Origin: Cupriavidus sp. D39
GTDB taxonomy: Bacteria; Pseudomonadota; Gammaproteobacteria; Burkholderiales; Burkholderiaceae
Direction: 5' to 3'
NCBI RefSeq assembly: GCF_026627925.1
Contig: NZ_JAPNLE010000009.1
Coordinates: 2,604,001-2,668,000 of the forward strand
DNA: 64,000 bases
The translations under genes were made by a program, and so were the position numbers. The notes under the pieces are model-generated. The model was given only the letters and a program-made list of their open reading frames with translations, ran no database searches and had not been told where the DNA came from. Shown one piece after another: positions 18,221 through 29,807 of this stretch (its first letter is position 1; every line of letters starts with the position of its first letter).

Positions 18221-19491
18221 GGCTGCGCTCCTTGCGCTTGCGTGGCGGCGGGATAGACCTTGCCCTGGCGCACCACGGCGGCGGCGGGATTGCGCCCGAA
18301 CCAGTAGGCCAGCTCGGCCGGCGAATCGACGTTCCACAGCACGAAATCGGCGGCGCGCCCGGCGGCCAGCAGGCCGTGCCGGTCGGCCGCGCCCAGCGCG
18401 CGCGCGGCGTGCGTGGTGACGCCTGCCAGCACTTCCGGCACGGTCAGCCTGAACAGGGTGCACGCCATATTCATCATCAGCAGCAGCGAAGTGACGGGTG
18501 ACGTACCGGGATTGTGATCGGTGGAGATCGCCATCGGCACGCCATGCCGGCGCAGCAGGTCGATCGGCGGCAGGTTGGTGTCACGCAGGAAATAATAGGC
18601 GCCCGGCAGCAGGACCGCCACCGTGCCGGACTCGGCCATGGCGGCGACGCCGGCCTCGTCCAGATGCTCCAGGTGGTCGGCCGACAGCGCGCGGTAGCGC
18701 GCGGCCAGCGCGGTGCCGCCCAGGTTGCTGAGCTGCTCGGCGTGCAGCTTGACGCGCAGGCCGTGGCGTTGCGCGGCCTGGAACACGCGCTCGGTCTGCG
18801 CCAGGCTGAAGCCGACGGATTCGCAGAAGGCGTCCACCGCATCGACCAGCCCTTCCTCGGCCAGCGCAGGCATCATGGTGTCGCACACCAGCGCGATGTA
18901 CTCGTCGGCGCGGCCCGCGTATTCCGGCGGCAGCGCGTGCGCGCCGAGGAAGGTGGTGTGCACCGTCACGCCGAAGGCCTCGCCCAGGCGGCGCGCCACC
19001 CGCAGTTGCTTGCGCTCGCTGGCGAGGTCCAGGCCGTAGCCGGACTTGATCTCCAGCGCGGTCACGCCCTCGGCCAGCAGCGGCGCGAGGCGCGCGGCGG
19101 CCAGCGCGAACAGCGTGTCTTCGTCGGCAGTACGCGTTGCGCGCACGGTGGAGACGATGCCGCCGCCGGCGCGGGCGATTTCCTCGTAGCCGGCGCCGGC
19201 CAGGCGCATGGCGAATTCATCGGCGCGCTGGCCGCCGTACACCAGGTGGGTGTGGCAGTCGACCAGGCCCGGCGTGATCCAGGCGTTGCCGGCATCGTGG
19301 TGCGCCAGCGCGATGTATGCCTGCGGCAGTTCGGCCTGCGTGCCGAGCCAGACGATGCGGCCTTGCTGCACGACCAAGGCGGCGTCGCGGATGACCTTGG
19401 CGGGATCGCCGTCGGGCAGCAGGTGGCAGCGATGCCAGACGCCATCGGCGCACGAAGAGTTGACGGCGGCCTGCGCCGGATTCAAGTTCAT
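18217..19491 (-). CDS. hutI: Imidazolonepropionase
   Basis: A 424-residue amidohydrolase opening 4-imidazolone-5-propionate to N-formimidoylglutamate, the third step of histidine breakdown. Motifs: [14 protein letters not shown] (HxH metal ligands), [24 protein letters not shown] and [12 protein letters not shown] (catalytic Asp). Its start shares TAATG with the hutD stop, and its stop overlaps the hutF start. Length is normal for the family. Confidence 0.95.
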   Translation of the reverse strand: MNLNPAQAAVNSSCADGVWHRCHLLPDGDPAKVIRDAALVVQQGRIVWLGTQAELPQAYIALAHHDAGNAWITPGLVDCHTHLVYGGQRADEFAMRLAGAGYEEIARAGGGIVSTVRATRTADEDTLFALAAARLAPLLAEGVTALEIKSGYGLDLASERKQLRVARRLGEAFGVTVHTTFLGAHALPPEYAGRADEYIALVCDTMMPALAEEGLVDAVDAFCESVGFSLAQTERVFQAAQRHGLRVKLHAEQLSNLGGTALAARYRALSADHLEHLDEAGVAAMAESGTVAVLLPGAYYFLRDTNLPPIDLLRRHGVPMAISTDHNPGTSPVTSLLLMMNMACTLFRLTVPEVLAGVTTHAARALGAADRHGLLAAGRAADFVLWNVDSPAELAYWFGRNPAAAVVRQGKVYPAATQAQGAQP

Positions 19492-20095
19492 TACGGGTTC
19501 TCCAACTCCAGTTCCAGGGTGACGCATAGGCAAAGCGCGGGCTCCGACATCGCCTGCAGGCGATAGGGCACCGCTACGCCTTCGGCGAACAACATGCCGT
19601 CGTCGCTGGCCAGCACGGCTTGCCCGCTTTGACCGGCAACGCCGTGGCGCCATGCACCCTCGACCACCAACAACAGCACAACGTGCGCACCGGGCGCGAT
19701 CGTGAATTCGTCGCGCGCCGCCACAACACTCGCGCGGCAGCGGCCACGGCGCGTCATCACGTTGAAGTCGCGCGTGGTGCCATCCAGCAGGGTTGCCTGC
19801 ACGCCGCGCTCGCCGGCAAAGGCGAATGGCTCGCCCACGGTATCGAGGCGATGATCGAAGCTGCCATTGTCGGCCTGCAGGCGCACGCCCGCGCCTTCCA
19901 GCAGCACGATCTGGCGATCGATGCCGGGGAAGGCGGAGAACGGGCCGTCGGCGGCGATGTCGGCCACGCTCACGCGCCACAGGAACGCGTCCATGCCGGC
20001 GCCCGGCGGCCACGCCGCGATCTCGCGCGTGATGCCGCCGCCGTTCTTCCAGGGCTGCGCGGCCAGCGCGCCGAGCGAGAAGCGTTCGACGCCGT

Positions 20096-20099
<4 letters not shown>
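19491..20099 (-). CDS. hutD: HutD family protein
   Basis: A 202-residue double-cupin protein found in hut clusters. It begins ...[25 protein letters not shown], the hallmark PWKNGGGxTREI segment, and continues with [24 protein letters not shown]. HutD is thought to keep histidine breakdown within limits, possibly by binding formylglutamate or urocanate; it is not an enzyme of the pathway itself. Its ATG overlaps the hutU stop, and its TAA overlaps the hutI ATG. Confidence 0.93.
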
Positions 20100-21817
<1,718 letters not shown>

Positions 21818-21883
21818 GTCTGGTTCTCCTGCGTGTTGGGTTCAACCCGCGCTGCGGTGATTTTTAGTGCGTCGCATCTGGTG

Positions 21884-22030
21884 GCGCCCGCCCTCTCCTC
21901 GGCCCCTCTCCCACAAGTGGGAGAGGGGAGCAAACCGGCGGCATTAGCCGAAGCCGGCCTCCCCTCATGGGGAGAGGGGCGGTTCGGCTAGGCGCCACTT
22001 GAAGCGAAGCCAATGGTTTTGTCCAGCACG
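21884..22030. repeat. Modular palindromic repeat, copy A
   Basis: It lies between hutH and hutU and has two parts. The first is CCCCTCTCCCAC-AAGT-GGGAGAGGGG followed by AGCAAACC. The second is CCCCTC-ATG-GGGAGAGGGG, then a CACTTGAAGCGAAGCC block and TTTTGTCCAGCACG. The same modules in another order or orientation occur at 31131 and 61083. On the hut transcript the hairpins could stabilise or terminate RNA between hutH and hutU. Confidence 0.8.
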
Positions 22031-22036
22031 GCCGGC

Positions 22037-23617
22037 TTAGACCACGCCCACCTGCGACGGCAACATCTGCCGCACGGCCTCCGGCCAGCCGGCGCCCGCA
22101 TCGCCCTGTTGCACCCACTGCTTCATCGCTTCGATATCCGGCGCGAAGTAGCGGTCGCCCTCCACGAAGGCCACGCGCTCGCGGATGCGCGCAATCTCGG
22201 ACTCGATCAGCGGCGAGGACTCCAGCGGGCGATGGAACTCGATGCCCTGCGCGGCGGCCATGGCTTCGATGCCGACCACCACGGCGGTGTTCTCCGCCAT
22301 ATCGCCCAGGCGGCGCGCACCAAAGGTGGCCATCGACACATGGTCCTCCTGGTTGGCCGAGGTCGGCAAGCTGTCCACGCTGGCGGGATGCGCCAGCGAC
22401 TTGTTCTCGGAAGCCAGCGCCGCTGCGGTGACCTGCGCGATCATGAAGCCCGAATGCAGGCCGCCGTCGCGCACCAGGAACGGCGGCAGGCCGGACAGGC
22501 CGGTATCGAGCAGCAGCGCTAGGCGGCGCTCGGAGATCGCGCCGATCTCGGCGATGGCCAGCGCGATGATGTCGGCGGCAAACGCCACCGGCTCGGCGTG
22601 GAAGTTGCCGCCCGAGATCACGTCGCCCTGCTCCGGGAACACCAGCGGATTGTCGGACGCGGCATTGGCTTCGATCTGCAGCACGCGCGCGGCGTGTTGC
22701 AGGTTGTCCAGGCAGGCGCCCATCACCTGCGGCTGGCAGCGGATGGAGTACGGGTCCTGCACGCGGCCGCAGCTCACGTGCGAATCCACGATCCGGCTGC
22801 CATCCAGCAGCGCGCGCACGGCGCCGGCCACGGCAATCTGACCGGCCTGGCCGCGTGCGGCATGGATGCGCGCGTCGAAGGGTTTCACCGAGCCCTTGAT
22901 GGCTTCCAGCGACAACGCGCCCGCCACGAGGCCAGCGGCAAAGATGTCCTCAGCGGCGAACAGGCCGGCCAGCGCCAGCGCGGTGGAAACCTGCGTGCCG
23001 TTGAGCAACGCCAGCCCTTCCTTGGGGCCCAGCGTGAACGGCGCCAGCCCGGCGTGAGCCAGACCCTCGGCCGCCGGACGGCGCACACCGTCGATCATCA
23101 CCTCGCCTACGCCGATCAGCGTGCACGACATATGCGCCAGCGGCGCGAGGTCGCCCGACGCGCCCACCGAGCCCTTGGCCGGAATGCACGGCGTGACGCC
23201 GGAGTTGGCCAGCGCCAGCAGCGCCTCGATGATCTCCGGGCGAATGCCCGAATGGCCGCGCGCCAGGCTCACGGCCTTGATCGCCAGGATCAGCCGCACG
23301 GTGTCGGCGGCAAGGTCGGCACCGGTGCCCACGCTGTGCGACAGCACCAGGTTGCGCTGCAGCTCGGCCAGCTTGTCGTGCGGGATGCGTGTTTGCGCCA
23401 GCTTGCCAAAGCCGGTGTTGATGCCGTAGACCACGGCATCGGCGTCGATGATGTCCTGCACGGTGGCCTGGGACGCGCGCACGCCGGCCCAGGCGGATTC
23501 GTCCATCGCCAGGCGCACTTCGCCGCGATGGATGCGGCGCAGGTCGGCCAGCGTGACGGCGCCGGGCTGCAAGGTCAGCAGCGGGCGGGAAGTTTGGTTG
23601 GCTTGGGTGGCGCTCAT
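22037..23617 (-). CDS. hutH: Histidine ammonia-lyase
   Basis: A 526-residue enzyme converting histidine to urocanate and ammonia, the first step of the pathway. The MIO cofactor precursor is visible in [18 protein letters not shown] (Ala-Ser-Gly). Other signatures are [15 protein letters not shown] near residue 60, [18 protein letters not shown] and the C-terminal YFAPDIEAM. The length is slightly above the 510 typical of HutH. A HutC-like palindrome lies 11 bp upstream of the start codon. It is separated from hutU by repeat copy A. Confidence 0.96.
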   Translation of the reverse strand: MSATQANQTSRPLLTLQPGAVTLADLRRIHRGEVRLAMDESAWAGVRASQATVQDIIDADAVVYGINTGFGKLAQTRIPHDKLAELQRNLVLSHSVGTGADLAADTVRLILAIKAVSLARGHSGIRPEIIEALLALANSGVTPCIPAKGSVGASGDLAPLAHMSCTLIGVGEVMIDGVRRPAAEGLAHAGLAPFTLGPKEGLALLNGTQVSTALALAGLFAAEDIFAAGLVAGALSLEAIKGSVKPFDARIHAARGQAGQIAVAGAVRALLDGSRIVDSHVSCGRVQDPYSIRCQPQVMGACLDNLQHAARVLQIEANAASDNPLVFPEQGDVISGGNFHAEPVAFAADIIALAIAEIGAISERRLALLLDTGLSGLPPFLVRDGGLHSGFMIAQVTAAALASENKSLAHPASVDSLPTSANQEDHVSMATFGARRLGDMAENTAVVVGIEAMAAAQGIEFHRPLESSPLIESEIARIRERVAFVEGDRYFAPDIEAMKQWVQQGDAGAGWPEAVRQMLPSQVGVV

Positions 23618-23627
23618 TTGTATGTCC

Positions 23628-23639
23628 CTGTCTATACAG
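23628..23639. promoter_or_regulatory. Candidate HutC operator upstream of hutH
   Basis: CTGTCTATACAG is a nearly perfect dyad centred 16 bp upstream of the hutH start. It resembles the TGTATATACA core at 27225-27234 and the TGTA-n-TACA sites bound by HutC in pseudomonads. A bound repressor would block the promoter or ribosome access. Confidence 0.6.
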
Positions 23640-23693
23640 CCGGGTTCGTAAGGTGGCTGGTGGATCTGAAAAAACTAACGGCCCATGGCTGGT

Positions 23694-24467
23694 TCAGCCG
23701 AAGGCCGGATTGCCATCGGCGCGGAATCGGCTGCCTAGGCGGTAACGGTTGCCTGGGTGCAGGCAACGTACAAAGGTAACGGGGGTGCCGCCCGTCCAGG
23801 TGCGGCGGGTCAGCAGCAGGCACGGCTGGGTAGCCGGCATTTCCAATTGGGTAGCCTGCTCCGCCGTGGCGGAGATGGCGTCGACCACATGCTCGATCTG
23901 GTCGTAAGGCACGTGGCGCAGCAGGTATTCGCCAGGTTTGACCGCATCGGCGGCGGCGAAATCCTGGTTGATGAAGTCCGGCGCCACGCGCGGGTTCACA
24001 TAGCGGTCTTCGAGCTGCACCGGCACGCCGTCCTCACGGTGCACGCATACGGAGTGGAACACCGATTCGCCGGTGCGCAGGTCCAGCGCTGCGGCTACCT
24101 CGATGGAGGCAGCCACGCGTTCCACCACCATGACGTCGCAGGCGTAGTCGTGGCCGCGCATGCGGATCTCGTCCTGCAGGTTGACCACGTTGAGCAGCGT
24201 CGATTGCGGCTTGTGTTCCGCCACGAACGTGCCCACGCCCGCCACGCGCACCACCCTGCCCTGCTCGGCCAGCTCGCGCAGCGCGCGGTTCACCGTCATG
24301 CGCGACACGCCAAAACGGGTCACCAGCTCCTGCTCGGACGGCACGCGGTCACCCGGCTGCCATGCGCGGCTCTGGATATTGCGCGCGATGTACTCCTTGA
24401 CCTGCTGGTAAAGCGCGGCGGGAGTGGCATCGGGAACGCCCCGGCGGTTGGCGGTGGCAGCTTTCAT
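23694..24467 (-). CDS. hutC: Histidine utilisation repressor, GntR family
   Basis: A 257-residue regulator. The N-terminal winged helix-turn-helix (LYQQVKEYIARNIQSRAWQPGDRVPSEQELVTRFGVSRMTVNRALRELAEQG) is typical GntR. The C-terminal UTRA ligand domain (HSVCVHREDGVPVQLEDRYVNP ... CLLLTRRTWTGGTPVTFVRCLHPGNRYRLGSRF) binds urocanate in characterised HutC proteins, which releases DNA. It lies between the ABC ATPase gene (4 bp gap) and hutH (76 bp) and is probably transcribed with the transporter. Candidate operators lie upstream of hutH and of the transporter. Confidence 0.93.
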   Translation of the reverse strand: MKAATANRRGVPDATPAALYQQVKEYIARNIQSRAWQPGDRVPSEQELVTRFGVSRMTVNRALRELAEQGRVVRVAGVGTFVAEHKPQSTLLNVVNLQDEIRMRGHDYACDVMVVERVAASIEVAAALDLRTGESVFHSVCVHREDGVPVQLEDRYVNPRVAPDFINQDFAAADAVKPGEYLLRHVPYDQIEHVVDAISATAEQATQLEMPATQPCLLLTRRTWTGGTPVTFVRCLHPGNRYRLGSRFRADGNPAFG

Positions 24468-24471
24468 GGGC

Positions 24472-25251
24472 TCAGTGCTCGGCGGCGGCCATGGCCTCGG
24501 CGCGGATTTCCTCGGTCAGTACCGCCTTCAGTTCGGAGAACTCCGGCGAGGTCTTGATGGTGTAGTGGCGTGGGTGCGGGAAGTCAACATCGATGGTGCG
24601 CTTGATGCGGCCCGGCCGCGCCGAGAACACGGCAACGCGGTTGGCCATGAAGATCGCCTCGTCGATATCGTGCGTGACGAACAGCACGGTCTTGCGCGCG
24701 GCCTCCCAGATGCCCAGCAGCAGTTCCTGCATCAGCACGCGGGTCTGGTTGTCCAGCGCGCCAAAGGGCTCGTCCAGCAGCAGGATCTTGGGATCGTTGG
24801 CCAGCGCCCGGGCAATCGCCGTGCGCTGCTGCATGCCGCCCGAGAGCTGCTTGGGGAAATGCTGCTCGAAGCCGCGCAGGCCCACGCGCTGGATAAAGAA
24901 GTCGCTGCGCTCGCGCTGGTCGGCCTCGCTCATGCCGCGCTCGCGCAGGCCAAAGCGCACGTTCTGCTCGATGGTCAGCCATGGGAACAGCGTGTAGGAT
25001 TGGAACACCATGCCGCGCTCCGCGCCCGGACCGGTGACTTCCTGGCCGTCGAGCAGCACGCGCCCGGTGGTGGGCGTATCCAGCCCGGCGACGATGCGCA
25101 GCAGCGTGGACTTGCCGCAGCCCGACGGGCCGAGGATGGTGACGAAGTCGTTGTCCGCCACTTCGAAATCGGTCGGCTGCAAAGCCAGGGTCTGGCCGCC
25201 GCGCGGATTGACGAAGGTCCGCGAGACCTGCTGGATGGACAGCGCGCTCAT
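24472..25251 (-). CDS. ABC transporter ATPase, nitrate/taurine/sulfonate type
   Basis: A 259-residue ATPase energising the permease at 25248. Walker [12 protein letters not shown] near residue 43, the signature [15 protein letters not shown], Walker [13 protein letters not shown] and the switch His in [11 protein letters not shown] are all present. The N-terminal start at MSALSIQQV (25251) overlaps the permease stop by 4 bp (ATGA). The transporter belongs to the NitT/TauT group by relatedness of all three subunits, but lying next to hutC and hutH it most likely imports histidine, urocanate or an imidazole compound. That substrate is inference. Confidence 0.88.
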   Translation of the reverse strand: MSALSIQQVSRTFVNPRGGQTLALQPTDFEVADNDFVTILGPSGCGKSTLLRIVAGLDTPTTGRVLLDGQEVTGPGAERGMVFQSYTLFPWLTIEQNVRFGLRERGMSEADQRERSDFFIQRVGLRGFEQHFPKQLSGGMQQRTAIARALANDPKILLLDEPFGALDNQTRVLMQELLLGIWEAARKTVLFVTHDIDEAIFMANRVAVFSARPGRIKRTIDVDFPHPRHYTIKTSPEFSELKAVLTEEIRAEAMAAAEH

Positions 25252-26117
25252 TTGATCGAACTCCACGGGAACAGGCGCTGGTTGGCCAGCTTGAATGCCA
25301 GGTCGGAGACCAGGCCGATGCAACCGATCACGATGATGCCGAAGATGATCTGCCCGGTGTTGAGCAGCGCCTGGCTGTCGGTGATCATGTGGCCGATGCC
25401 GGAGGACGAGCCGATCAGCTCGGCCACGATGACGTAGGTCCAGGCCCAGCCCAGCACCAGGCGCAGGATCTCGGCGATCTCGGGCGCGGCGCCCGGGATC
25501 AGCACGCGCCGCACGATGCCGCTGCTGTTGGCGCCCAGCGTGTAGGCCGCCTCCACCAGGTCGCGCCGCGCGCCGCCCACCGTCACCGCCACCATCAGCA
25601 CGATCTGGAAGAACGAGCCGATAAAGATCACCAGCACCTTCTGCGCCTCGCCGATGCCCGCCCACAGGATCAGCAGCGGGATAAAGGCCGACGCCGGCAG
25701 GTAGCGGCAGAACGAGACGAAGGGCTCGAAGAACGCCTCCGCCGCCTTGTACGCGCCCATGAAGATGCCCAGCGGCACGGCCAGCGCGGCGGCCAGCACG
25801 AAGCCGCCCAGCACGCGCCATACCGTCATGCCGACATCGCCGATGAAGTTGTACTCGGTAAACAGCAGCACGCCTTCATGGGCCATGGTCATCGGGTCGG
25901 CCAGGAAGGTGCGCGGCACCATGCCACCCAGGGTCACCGCCGCCCACACGGCGAAAAACACCACGAAGAACGACGAACCCAGCACCCAGCGCGCGCTGGG
26001 TGACCGGCGCCAGCGGCGCCAGCCAGGGATGCCGGCGCGCGGGCGCCCGAGTCGCCGCGGCGGGGCGGGCTTTGTAGCTGGATTCGCGGCGGGCGAACCA
26101 ATGTGAACCTGCGTCAT
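25248..26117 (-). CDS. ABC transporter permease, nitrate/taurine/sulfonate type
   Basis: A 289-residue inner-membrane permease with about six helices starting near residue 45. The cytoplasmic EAA-like loop reads ARRDLVEAAYTLGANSSGIVRRVLIPGAAPEI, which contacts the ATPase. The N-terminal 35 residues are basic (RRLGRPRAGIPGWRRWRRSP) and lie in the cytoplasm. It starts 13 bp after the substrate-binding protein gene and overlaps the ATPase gene by 4 bp. Confidence 0.9.
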   Translation of the reverse strand: MTQVHIGSPAANPATKPAPPRRLGRPRAGIPGWRRWRRSPSARWVLGSSFFVVFFAVWAAVTLGGMVPRTFLADPMTMAHEGVLLFTEYNFIGDVGMTVWRVLGGFVLAAALAVPLGIFMGAYKAAEAFFEPFVSFCRYLPASAFIPLLILWAGIGEAQKVLVIFIGSFFQIVLMVAVTVGGARRDLVEAAYTLGANSSGIVRRVLIPGAAPEIAEILRLVLGWAWTYVIVAELIGSSSGIGHMITDSQALLNTGQIIFGIIVIGCIGLVSDLAFKLANQRLFPWSSIK

Positions 26118-26130
26118 GGCACCAACCTCG

Positions 26131-27102
26131 TTACTTGATGAAGCGCGCGTCGTACAGCGCCGTTACGTCCGGCACCTGGCGGATCACGCCGATCTCCAGC
26201 AGCACCTGCGCCGCTTCCTTGCTGAAGCTGGCCAGCTCGCCGCCGAAGAACTTGCGGTTGGCGTCACGATCCTGCCAGCGCAGATAGGCGGAGGACTTGG
26301 CGAACTGCTCGCCGCTTTGCTTGACCGCCGCGCCCATGATGTCGTTGGCCTTGGCCGGGTCCTGCTTGATCATGTCGAGCGCTTCGAAGTAGCTATCGAC
26401 CAGCGCTTGCGCGGCCTTGGGATTGTCCTTGAGCCACTTCGGCGCGCAGCCCAGCGTATCCATCACCATCGGGTAGTCCAGCGTGGTGGCCAGGATCTTG
26501 CCCTTGTCCGGGTTCTGGCGCACGGACGACAGATACGGCTCATACGTCATGGCAGCATCGTTCTGGCCCGAGACGAAGGCCTGCGCGGCGGCTTGCGGCG
26601 ACAGCGTGGTGGTCTTCACGTCCTTCAAGCTCATGCCGTTCTTCTTGAGCATCCAGGCCAGGCCGAAGTAAGGCGCGGTGCCGGGCGCATCCACGCCGAT
26701 GGTCTTGCCCTTGAGGTCGGCAAAGCCCTTGACGTCGCCGCGCACGGCCAGGCCGTCGGCACCGTAGGACTTATCGAGCTGCACGATCTGGGTGATAGGC
26801 ACGCCGTTGGCGTTCCAGGCCACATGGGTCTCGACCGTGGTGGCGGCGCACTGGATGGCGCCGGAAGCGAGTGCCAGGTGACGATCCTTCTGCGGAATCA
26901 TCTTGATGTCGACGTCGACACCGTGCTTCTTGAAGATGCCGGCTTTGTCGGCCAGCGTCAGCGGCGCGAAACCGGTCCAGCCGCTCATGCCCAGCGTGAC
27001 CTGCGTGGCTTGCGCTTGCGCGGTGCCTGCGGCACCCAGCGTGGCGACGACTGCTGCAACGGCGACGGCTAGCGACTTACCGCTACGGATACGAAATCCC
27101 AT
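26131..27102 (-). CDS. ABC transporter substrate-binding protein, SsuA/THI5-like
   Basis: A 323-residue periplasmic protein with a signal peptide (positive RIRSGK, hydrophobic AVAVAAVVATLGAAGTA, cleavage near AQA-QAT). The mature part follows the NMT1/THI5-like fold: WTGFAPLTLADKAGIFKKHGVDVDI, GAIQCAATTVETHVAW, KGKTIGVDAPGTAPYFGL and ALYDARFIK. It is the first gene of the minus-strand transporter-hut cluster. A promoter with a HutC-like palindrome in its spacer lies about 120 bp upstream. The ligand is probably histidine or urocanate, by context only. Confidence 0.88.
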   Translation of the reverse strand: MGFRIRSGKSLAVAVAAVVATLGAAGTAQAQATQVTLGMSGWTGFAPLTLADKAGIFKKHGVDVDIKMIPQKDRHLALASGAIQCAATTVETHVAWNANGVPITQIVQLDKSYGADGLAVRGDVKGFADLKGKTIGVDAPGTAPYFGLAWMLKKNGMSLKDVKTTTLSPQAAAQAFVSGQNDAAMTYEPYLSSVRQNPDKGKILATTLDYPMVMDTLGCAPKWLKDNPKAAQALVDSYFEALDMIKQDPAKANDIMGAAVKQSGEQFAKSSAYLRWQDRDANRKFFGGELASFSKEAAQVLLEIGVIRQVPDVTALYDARFIK

Positions 27103-27211
27103 CTTGCTGGCTCCTTTGGTGTGATGCGAACGGGGCCGCGCCAGCGTTGGCGGCGGCCGGATCGCCCGGCTCAGGCGGCGCCGTACTTGCAGCGCCGGTC
27201 ATTTGCCAGGC

Positions 27212-27240
27212 AATTTAGCAACCCTGTATATACAAGTCAA
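27212..27240 (-). promoter_or_regulatory. Promoter with HutC-like operator in its spacer
   Basis: On the minus strand, TTGACT (27235-27240) and TAAATT (27212-27217) are separated by exactly 17 bp. That spacer contains the perfect palindrome TGTATATACA (27225-27234). The position, about 110 bp upstream of the binding-protein gene, suits HutC repression by steric block. Confidence 0.62.
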
Positions 27241-27449
27241 TGCAGTAGTTAACCCGAGGCGAAGCGCGGAACTGGCGTTGCCGGCACTTACGTACCGCCG
27301 AGCCTGGAACAACGGGAAACAGGCACGTTACGCGATTGGGCCAGGTGCTCGCCAATGGCCGCCGATGCCCACTGAGGGCGCATCCGGCACATGCCGCTTT
27401 CGCCTCTGCGCACCAGATCTGCGCATCGCTAGGCCGGCTACATCACTTG

Positions 27450-27461
27450 CTGTCTATACAG
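27450..27461. promoter_or_regulatory. Second HutC-like palindrome
   Basis: CTGTCTATACAG is the same 12-mer as upstream of hutH (23628-23639), here about 225 bp upstream of the transporter promoter. It could be an auxiliary operator. No promoter elements are obvious beside it. Confidence 0.5.
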
Positions 27462-27556
27462 GATCGAGCGGCAACACTAACGCAAACGGCGTGCCACCGC
27501 ACCGTGGAGGGATGAGGAAAGAAAGCGCTCCTGGCAGACGCCGGGAGCAGCTGAAT

Positions 27557-28537
27557 TCAGGCGTCGAAAAAGGACGCCACGGTGGGATAGCGCAGCCGCA
27601 GGCGCAGCTCGCGTTTGAGACGGGCGTTCTCCAGCCGGCGCGATTCGCTCATGAAGCTGAGCAGGGTCGGCTCAACGGCCTCGCGCAACTGCGCGCGGGC
27701 GAGGCGCGGCGGCCGGGGCAGCCCGCGGCGGTCGGCCACCAGGTCGAAGTAGTCGGCCATGCGCATTTCCGAATCGTCGCTGGCGTGCACCACCCGCTGC
27801 GCGCGGCCGCGGAACAGCGACGCCACCATGGTGCGGGCCAGGTCCAGCGCATGGATGTGGTTGGTATAGACATCGTCCTGCGGCGCCAGCGCCGGCGTGC
27901 CCTTGGCCAGGCGGGCCAGCGGCAGCCGGTCTTCGGCATAGATGCCGGGGATGCGCACGATGGAAGCACGCCAGCCGGCATGGCGCCCAAAGTCCCGCAC
28001 GGCCTGCTCGGCCGCCACGCGGCGCCGGGCGCGCGCGGTTTGCGGGCGCACCGCCTGCGATTCCGCCAGCCTGGCGCCGCCGCGATCGCCATATACGCCC
28101 GAGGTGCTGGCGTAGACAAACGCTGGCGCCGCGGCACTTCGGCCGGACCTGCCGTTGCCCCGGTCGGGTAGAATAGCGGGCTTGGCAAACCATCCGCCAG
28201 GCCGTGCGGCGCAGCGCCGCCAGGCACCACGCCGCAAAGCGCGCAGCAGCGCCAGCGTGCGGGGATCGCCCTCGCCGCGGGACGGCGGCGGCGCCAGGTG
28301 CAGCACCCTGTCGGCCAGCCCGGCCAGGCGCGCCAGCGTGGCGGGCCGGTCCAGGTCGGCCACCAGCGGCACGGCGCCGTTGTCCCGCAGCGCCGTGCGG
28401 CGGGACGGCTGCGAAGTGATGGCAAAGACGCGCCAGCGCGTCGATAGAATACGCAGGCAACGCGTGCCCACATCCCCACAGCCAACGATGAGTAGGCGCG
28501 GGCGACCCAGGCGGCGTCGCGACAGATTTTTGCTCAT
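27557..28537 (-). CDS. NAD-dependent epimerase/dehydratase (SDR)
   Basis: A 326-residue extended short-chain dehydrogenase-like protein. The Rossmann motif LLIVGCGDVGTRCLR lies at residues 14-28, the active-site region is FVYASTSGVYGD, and PGIYAEDRLPL follows. It resembles YeeZ/NAD-epimerase proteins of unknown substrate. Between LRALRR and FVYAS there is an Arg/Gly-rich, low-complexity stretch of about 35 residues (from about 28140 to 28250) that the family usually lacks. The insert is in frame. It is divergent from the ferredoxin/FNR gene, with nine bases between the start codons. Confidence 0.78.
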   Translation of the reverse strand: MSKNLSRRRLGRPRLLIVGCGDVGTRCLRILSTRWRVFAITSQPSRRTALRDNGAVPLVADLDRPATLARLAGLADRVLHLAPPPSRGEGDPRTLALLRALRRGAWRRCAARPGGWFAKPAILPDRGNGRSGRSAAAPAFVYASTSGVYGDRGGARLAESQAVRPQTARARRRVAAEQAVRDFGRHAGWRASIVRIPGIYAEDRLPLARLAKGTPALAPQDDVYTNHIHALDLARTMVASLFRGRAQRVVHASDDSEMRMADYFDLVADRRGLPRPPRLARAQLREAVEPTLLSFMSESRRLENARLKRELRLRLRYPTVASFFDA

Positions 28538-28546
28538 AGAGTGATT

Positions 28547-29621
28547 ATGGCTTATCAAGTTACCGTCATGCCCAGCGGCCGCACGTTCGAAGCGGCCGCG
28601 GATGAAACTCATCCTTACCGCGGCCCTGCGCCACAGCATTGGCCTGCCCTACGGCTGCAAGAACGGCGCATGCGGATCCTGCAAGGGCCGTGTCACCGCT
28701 GGCGGCATCGAGCAGGGCGATCACGCACTTTCCGCGCTGTCCACGCAGGAAAAGACCGAGGGCCGCGCGCTGTTCTGCTGCGCTAAGCCCACCTCGGACA
28801 TCACCATCGAATGCCGCGAGGTGCAAGGCGCTGGCGACATCCCGATCAAGAAGGTGCCGTGCCGCGTCGCCACGCTGGAACGCGTGGCCGACGACGTCGT
28901 CGTTGCGCGCCTGCAGTTGCCCGCCACCGAGCGCATGCAGTTCCTGGCCGGCCAGTATGTCGAGTTCCTGCTGCGCGACGGCAAGCGCCGCAGCTACTCC
29001 ATCGCCACGCCGCCGCACCAGGAAGGCCCGATCGAGCTGCACATCCGCCATATGCCCGGCGGCACCTTCACCGACTACGTGTTCGGCGCCAGGGACGGCC
29101 AGCCGGCCATGAAGGAGCGCGACATCCTGCGCTTCGAAGGCCCGCTCGGCAGCTTCTTCCTGCGTGAAGACTCCGACAAGCCCATCATCCTGCTGGCCTC
29201 CGGCACCGGCTTCGCGCCGATCAAGGCCATCGTGGAGCATGCGGTCTACACCGGCATCACCCGCCCGATGACGCTGTACTGGGGCGGCCGCCGCCCGCGC
29301 GATCTGTATATGCACGCGCTGTGCGAGCAGTGGGCGCGCGAGCTGCCCAACTTCCGCTACGTGCCGGTGGTCTCCAACGCCCACGACAGCGACGACTGGG
29401 GCGGGCGCACCGGCTTTGTCCACGAGGCCGTGATGGAGGACCATCCCGACCTGTCCGGCTTCGAGGTCTACGCCTGCGGCGCGCCGGTGATGATCAATGC
29501 CGCGCGCAAGGACTTTTCCCTGCGTTGCGACCTGCACGAGGATGCCTTCTTCGCCGACTCGTTCACGTCGGAAGCGGACATGCATCCGGCAGGTTCGGTA
29601 CCGCCGGCACCGGCGGCCTGA
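28547..29621 (+). CDS. Ferredoxin/FNR-type NAD(P)H reductase (CDP-6-deoxyglucoseen reductase-like, one frameshift)
   Basis: The restored length is 357 residues. One extra base at 28605-28610 breaks the frame; removing it gives [20 protein letters not shown]. Domains: a plant-type 2Fe-2S ferredoxin with [13 protein letters not shown] (C-x4-C-x2-C) and LFCCAKP; a flavin-binding RSYSIATPP; and a NAD-binding [13 protein letters not shown] with a C-terminal [14 protein letters not shown]. Such genes in this group are often named CDP-6-deoxy-delta-3,4-glucoseen reductase, although no deoxysugar cluster is present, so the real electron acceptor is unknown. Start: ATG 28547, or GTG 28541. Confidence 0.85.
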
Positions 29622-29677
29622 GCGCCACCCGGTCCGTTCCTACGCGACAACAATGCCCGGCCCCGCCAAAATTCGTT

Positions 29678-29706
29678 TTGACAGCCGGGCGCCTGGGCCT
29701 TATATT
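29678..29706 (+). promoter_or_regulatory. Sigma-70-type promoter for the argD leader
   Basis: TTGACA (29678-29683), a 17-bp spacer, then TATATT (29701-29706). It is among the best promoter matches I see in the window. Transcription would start at about 29712-29714, so the leader peptide ATG at 29714 would be at or next to the mRNA 5' end. Confidence 0.8.
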
Positions 29707-29713
29707 GGCCGCC

Positions 29714-29779
29714 ATGAACTACGCTATCAACCGACGCAGCTACCGTACGTTGCTCCCCACCGGGGTGCCTCGCGGCTGA
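29714..29779 (+). CDS. Arg-containing leader peptide (candidate attenuator)
   Basis: A 21-residue frame, [21 protein letters not shown], four or five Arg depending on cut, with two adjacent Arg codons followed by Ser-Tyr-Arg. It sits between a strong promoter and an intrinsic terminator upstream of an argD-like gene, which is the layout of a transcription attenuator. A CACCGGGGTGCC segment at its 3' end could pair with the upstream arm of the terminator (GGCAATCCCC), giving a competing structure. It is too short for codon-bias support. The alternative is a chance frame in front of an ordinary terminator. Confidence 0.5.
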   Translation: MNYAINRRSYRTLLPTGVPRG

Positions 29780-29807
29780 CCGTCCATAGCTTCTGTTCAG
29801 GTCAACA

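Noticed and set aside
16820..18463. Longer hutF reaching 18463
   Set aside because: The extension runs into hutI out of frame and is Arg-rich; ATG 18220 overlaps the hutI stop, as for the other hut junctions.
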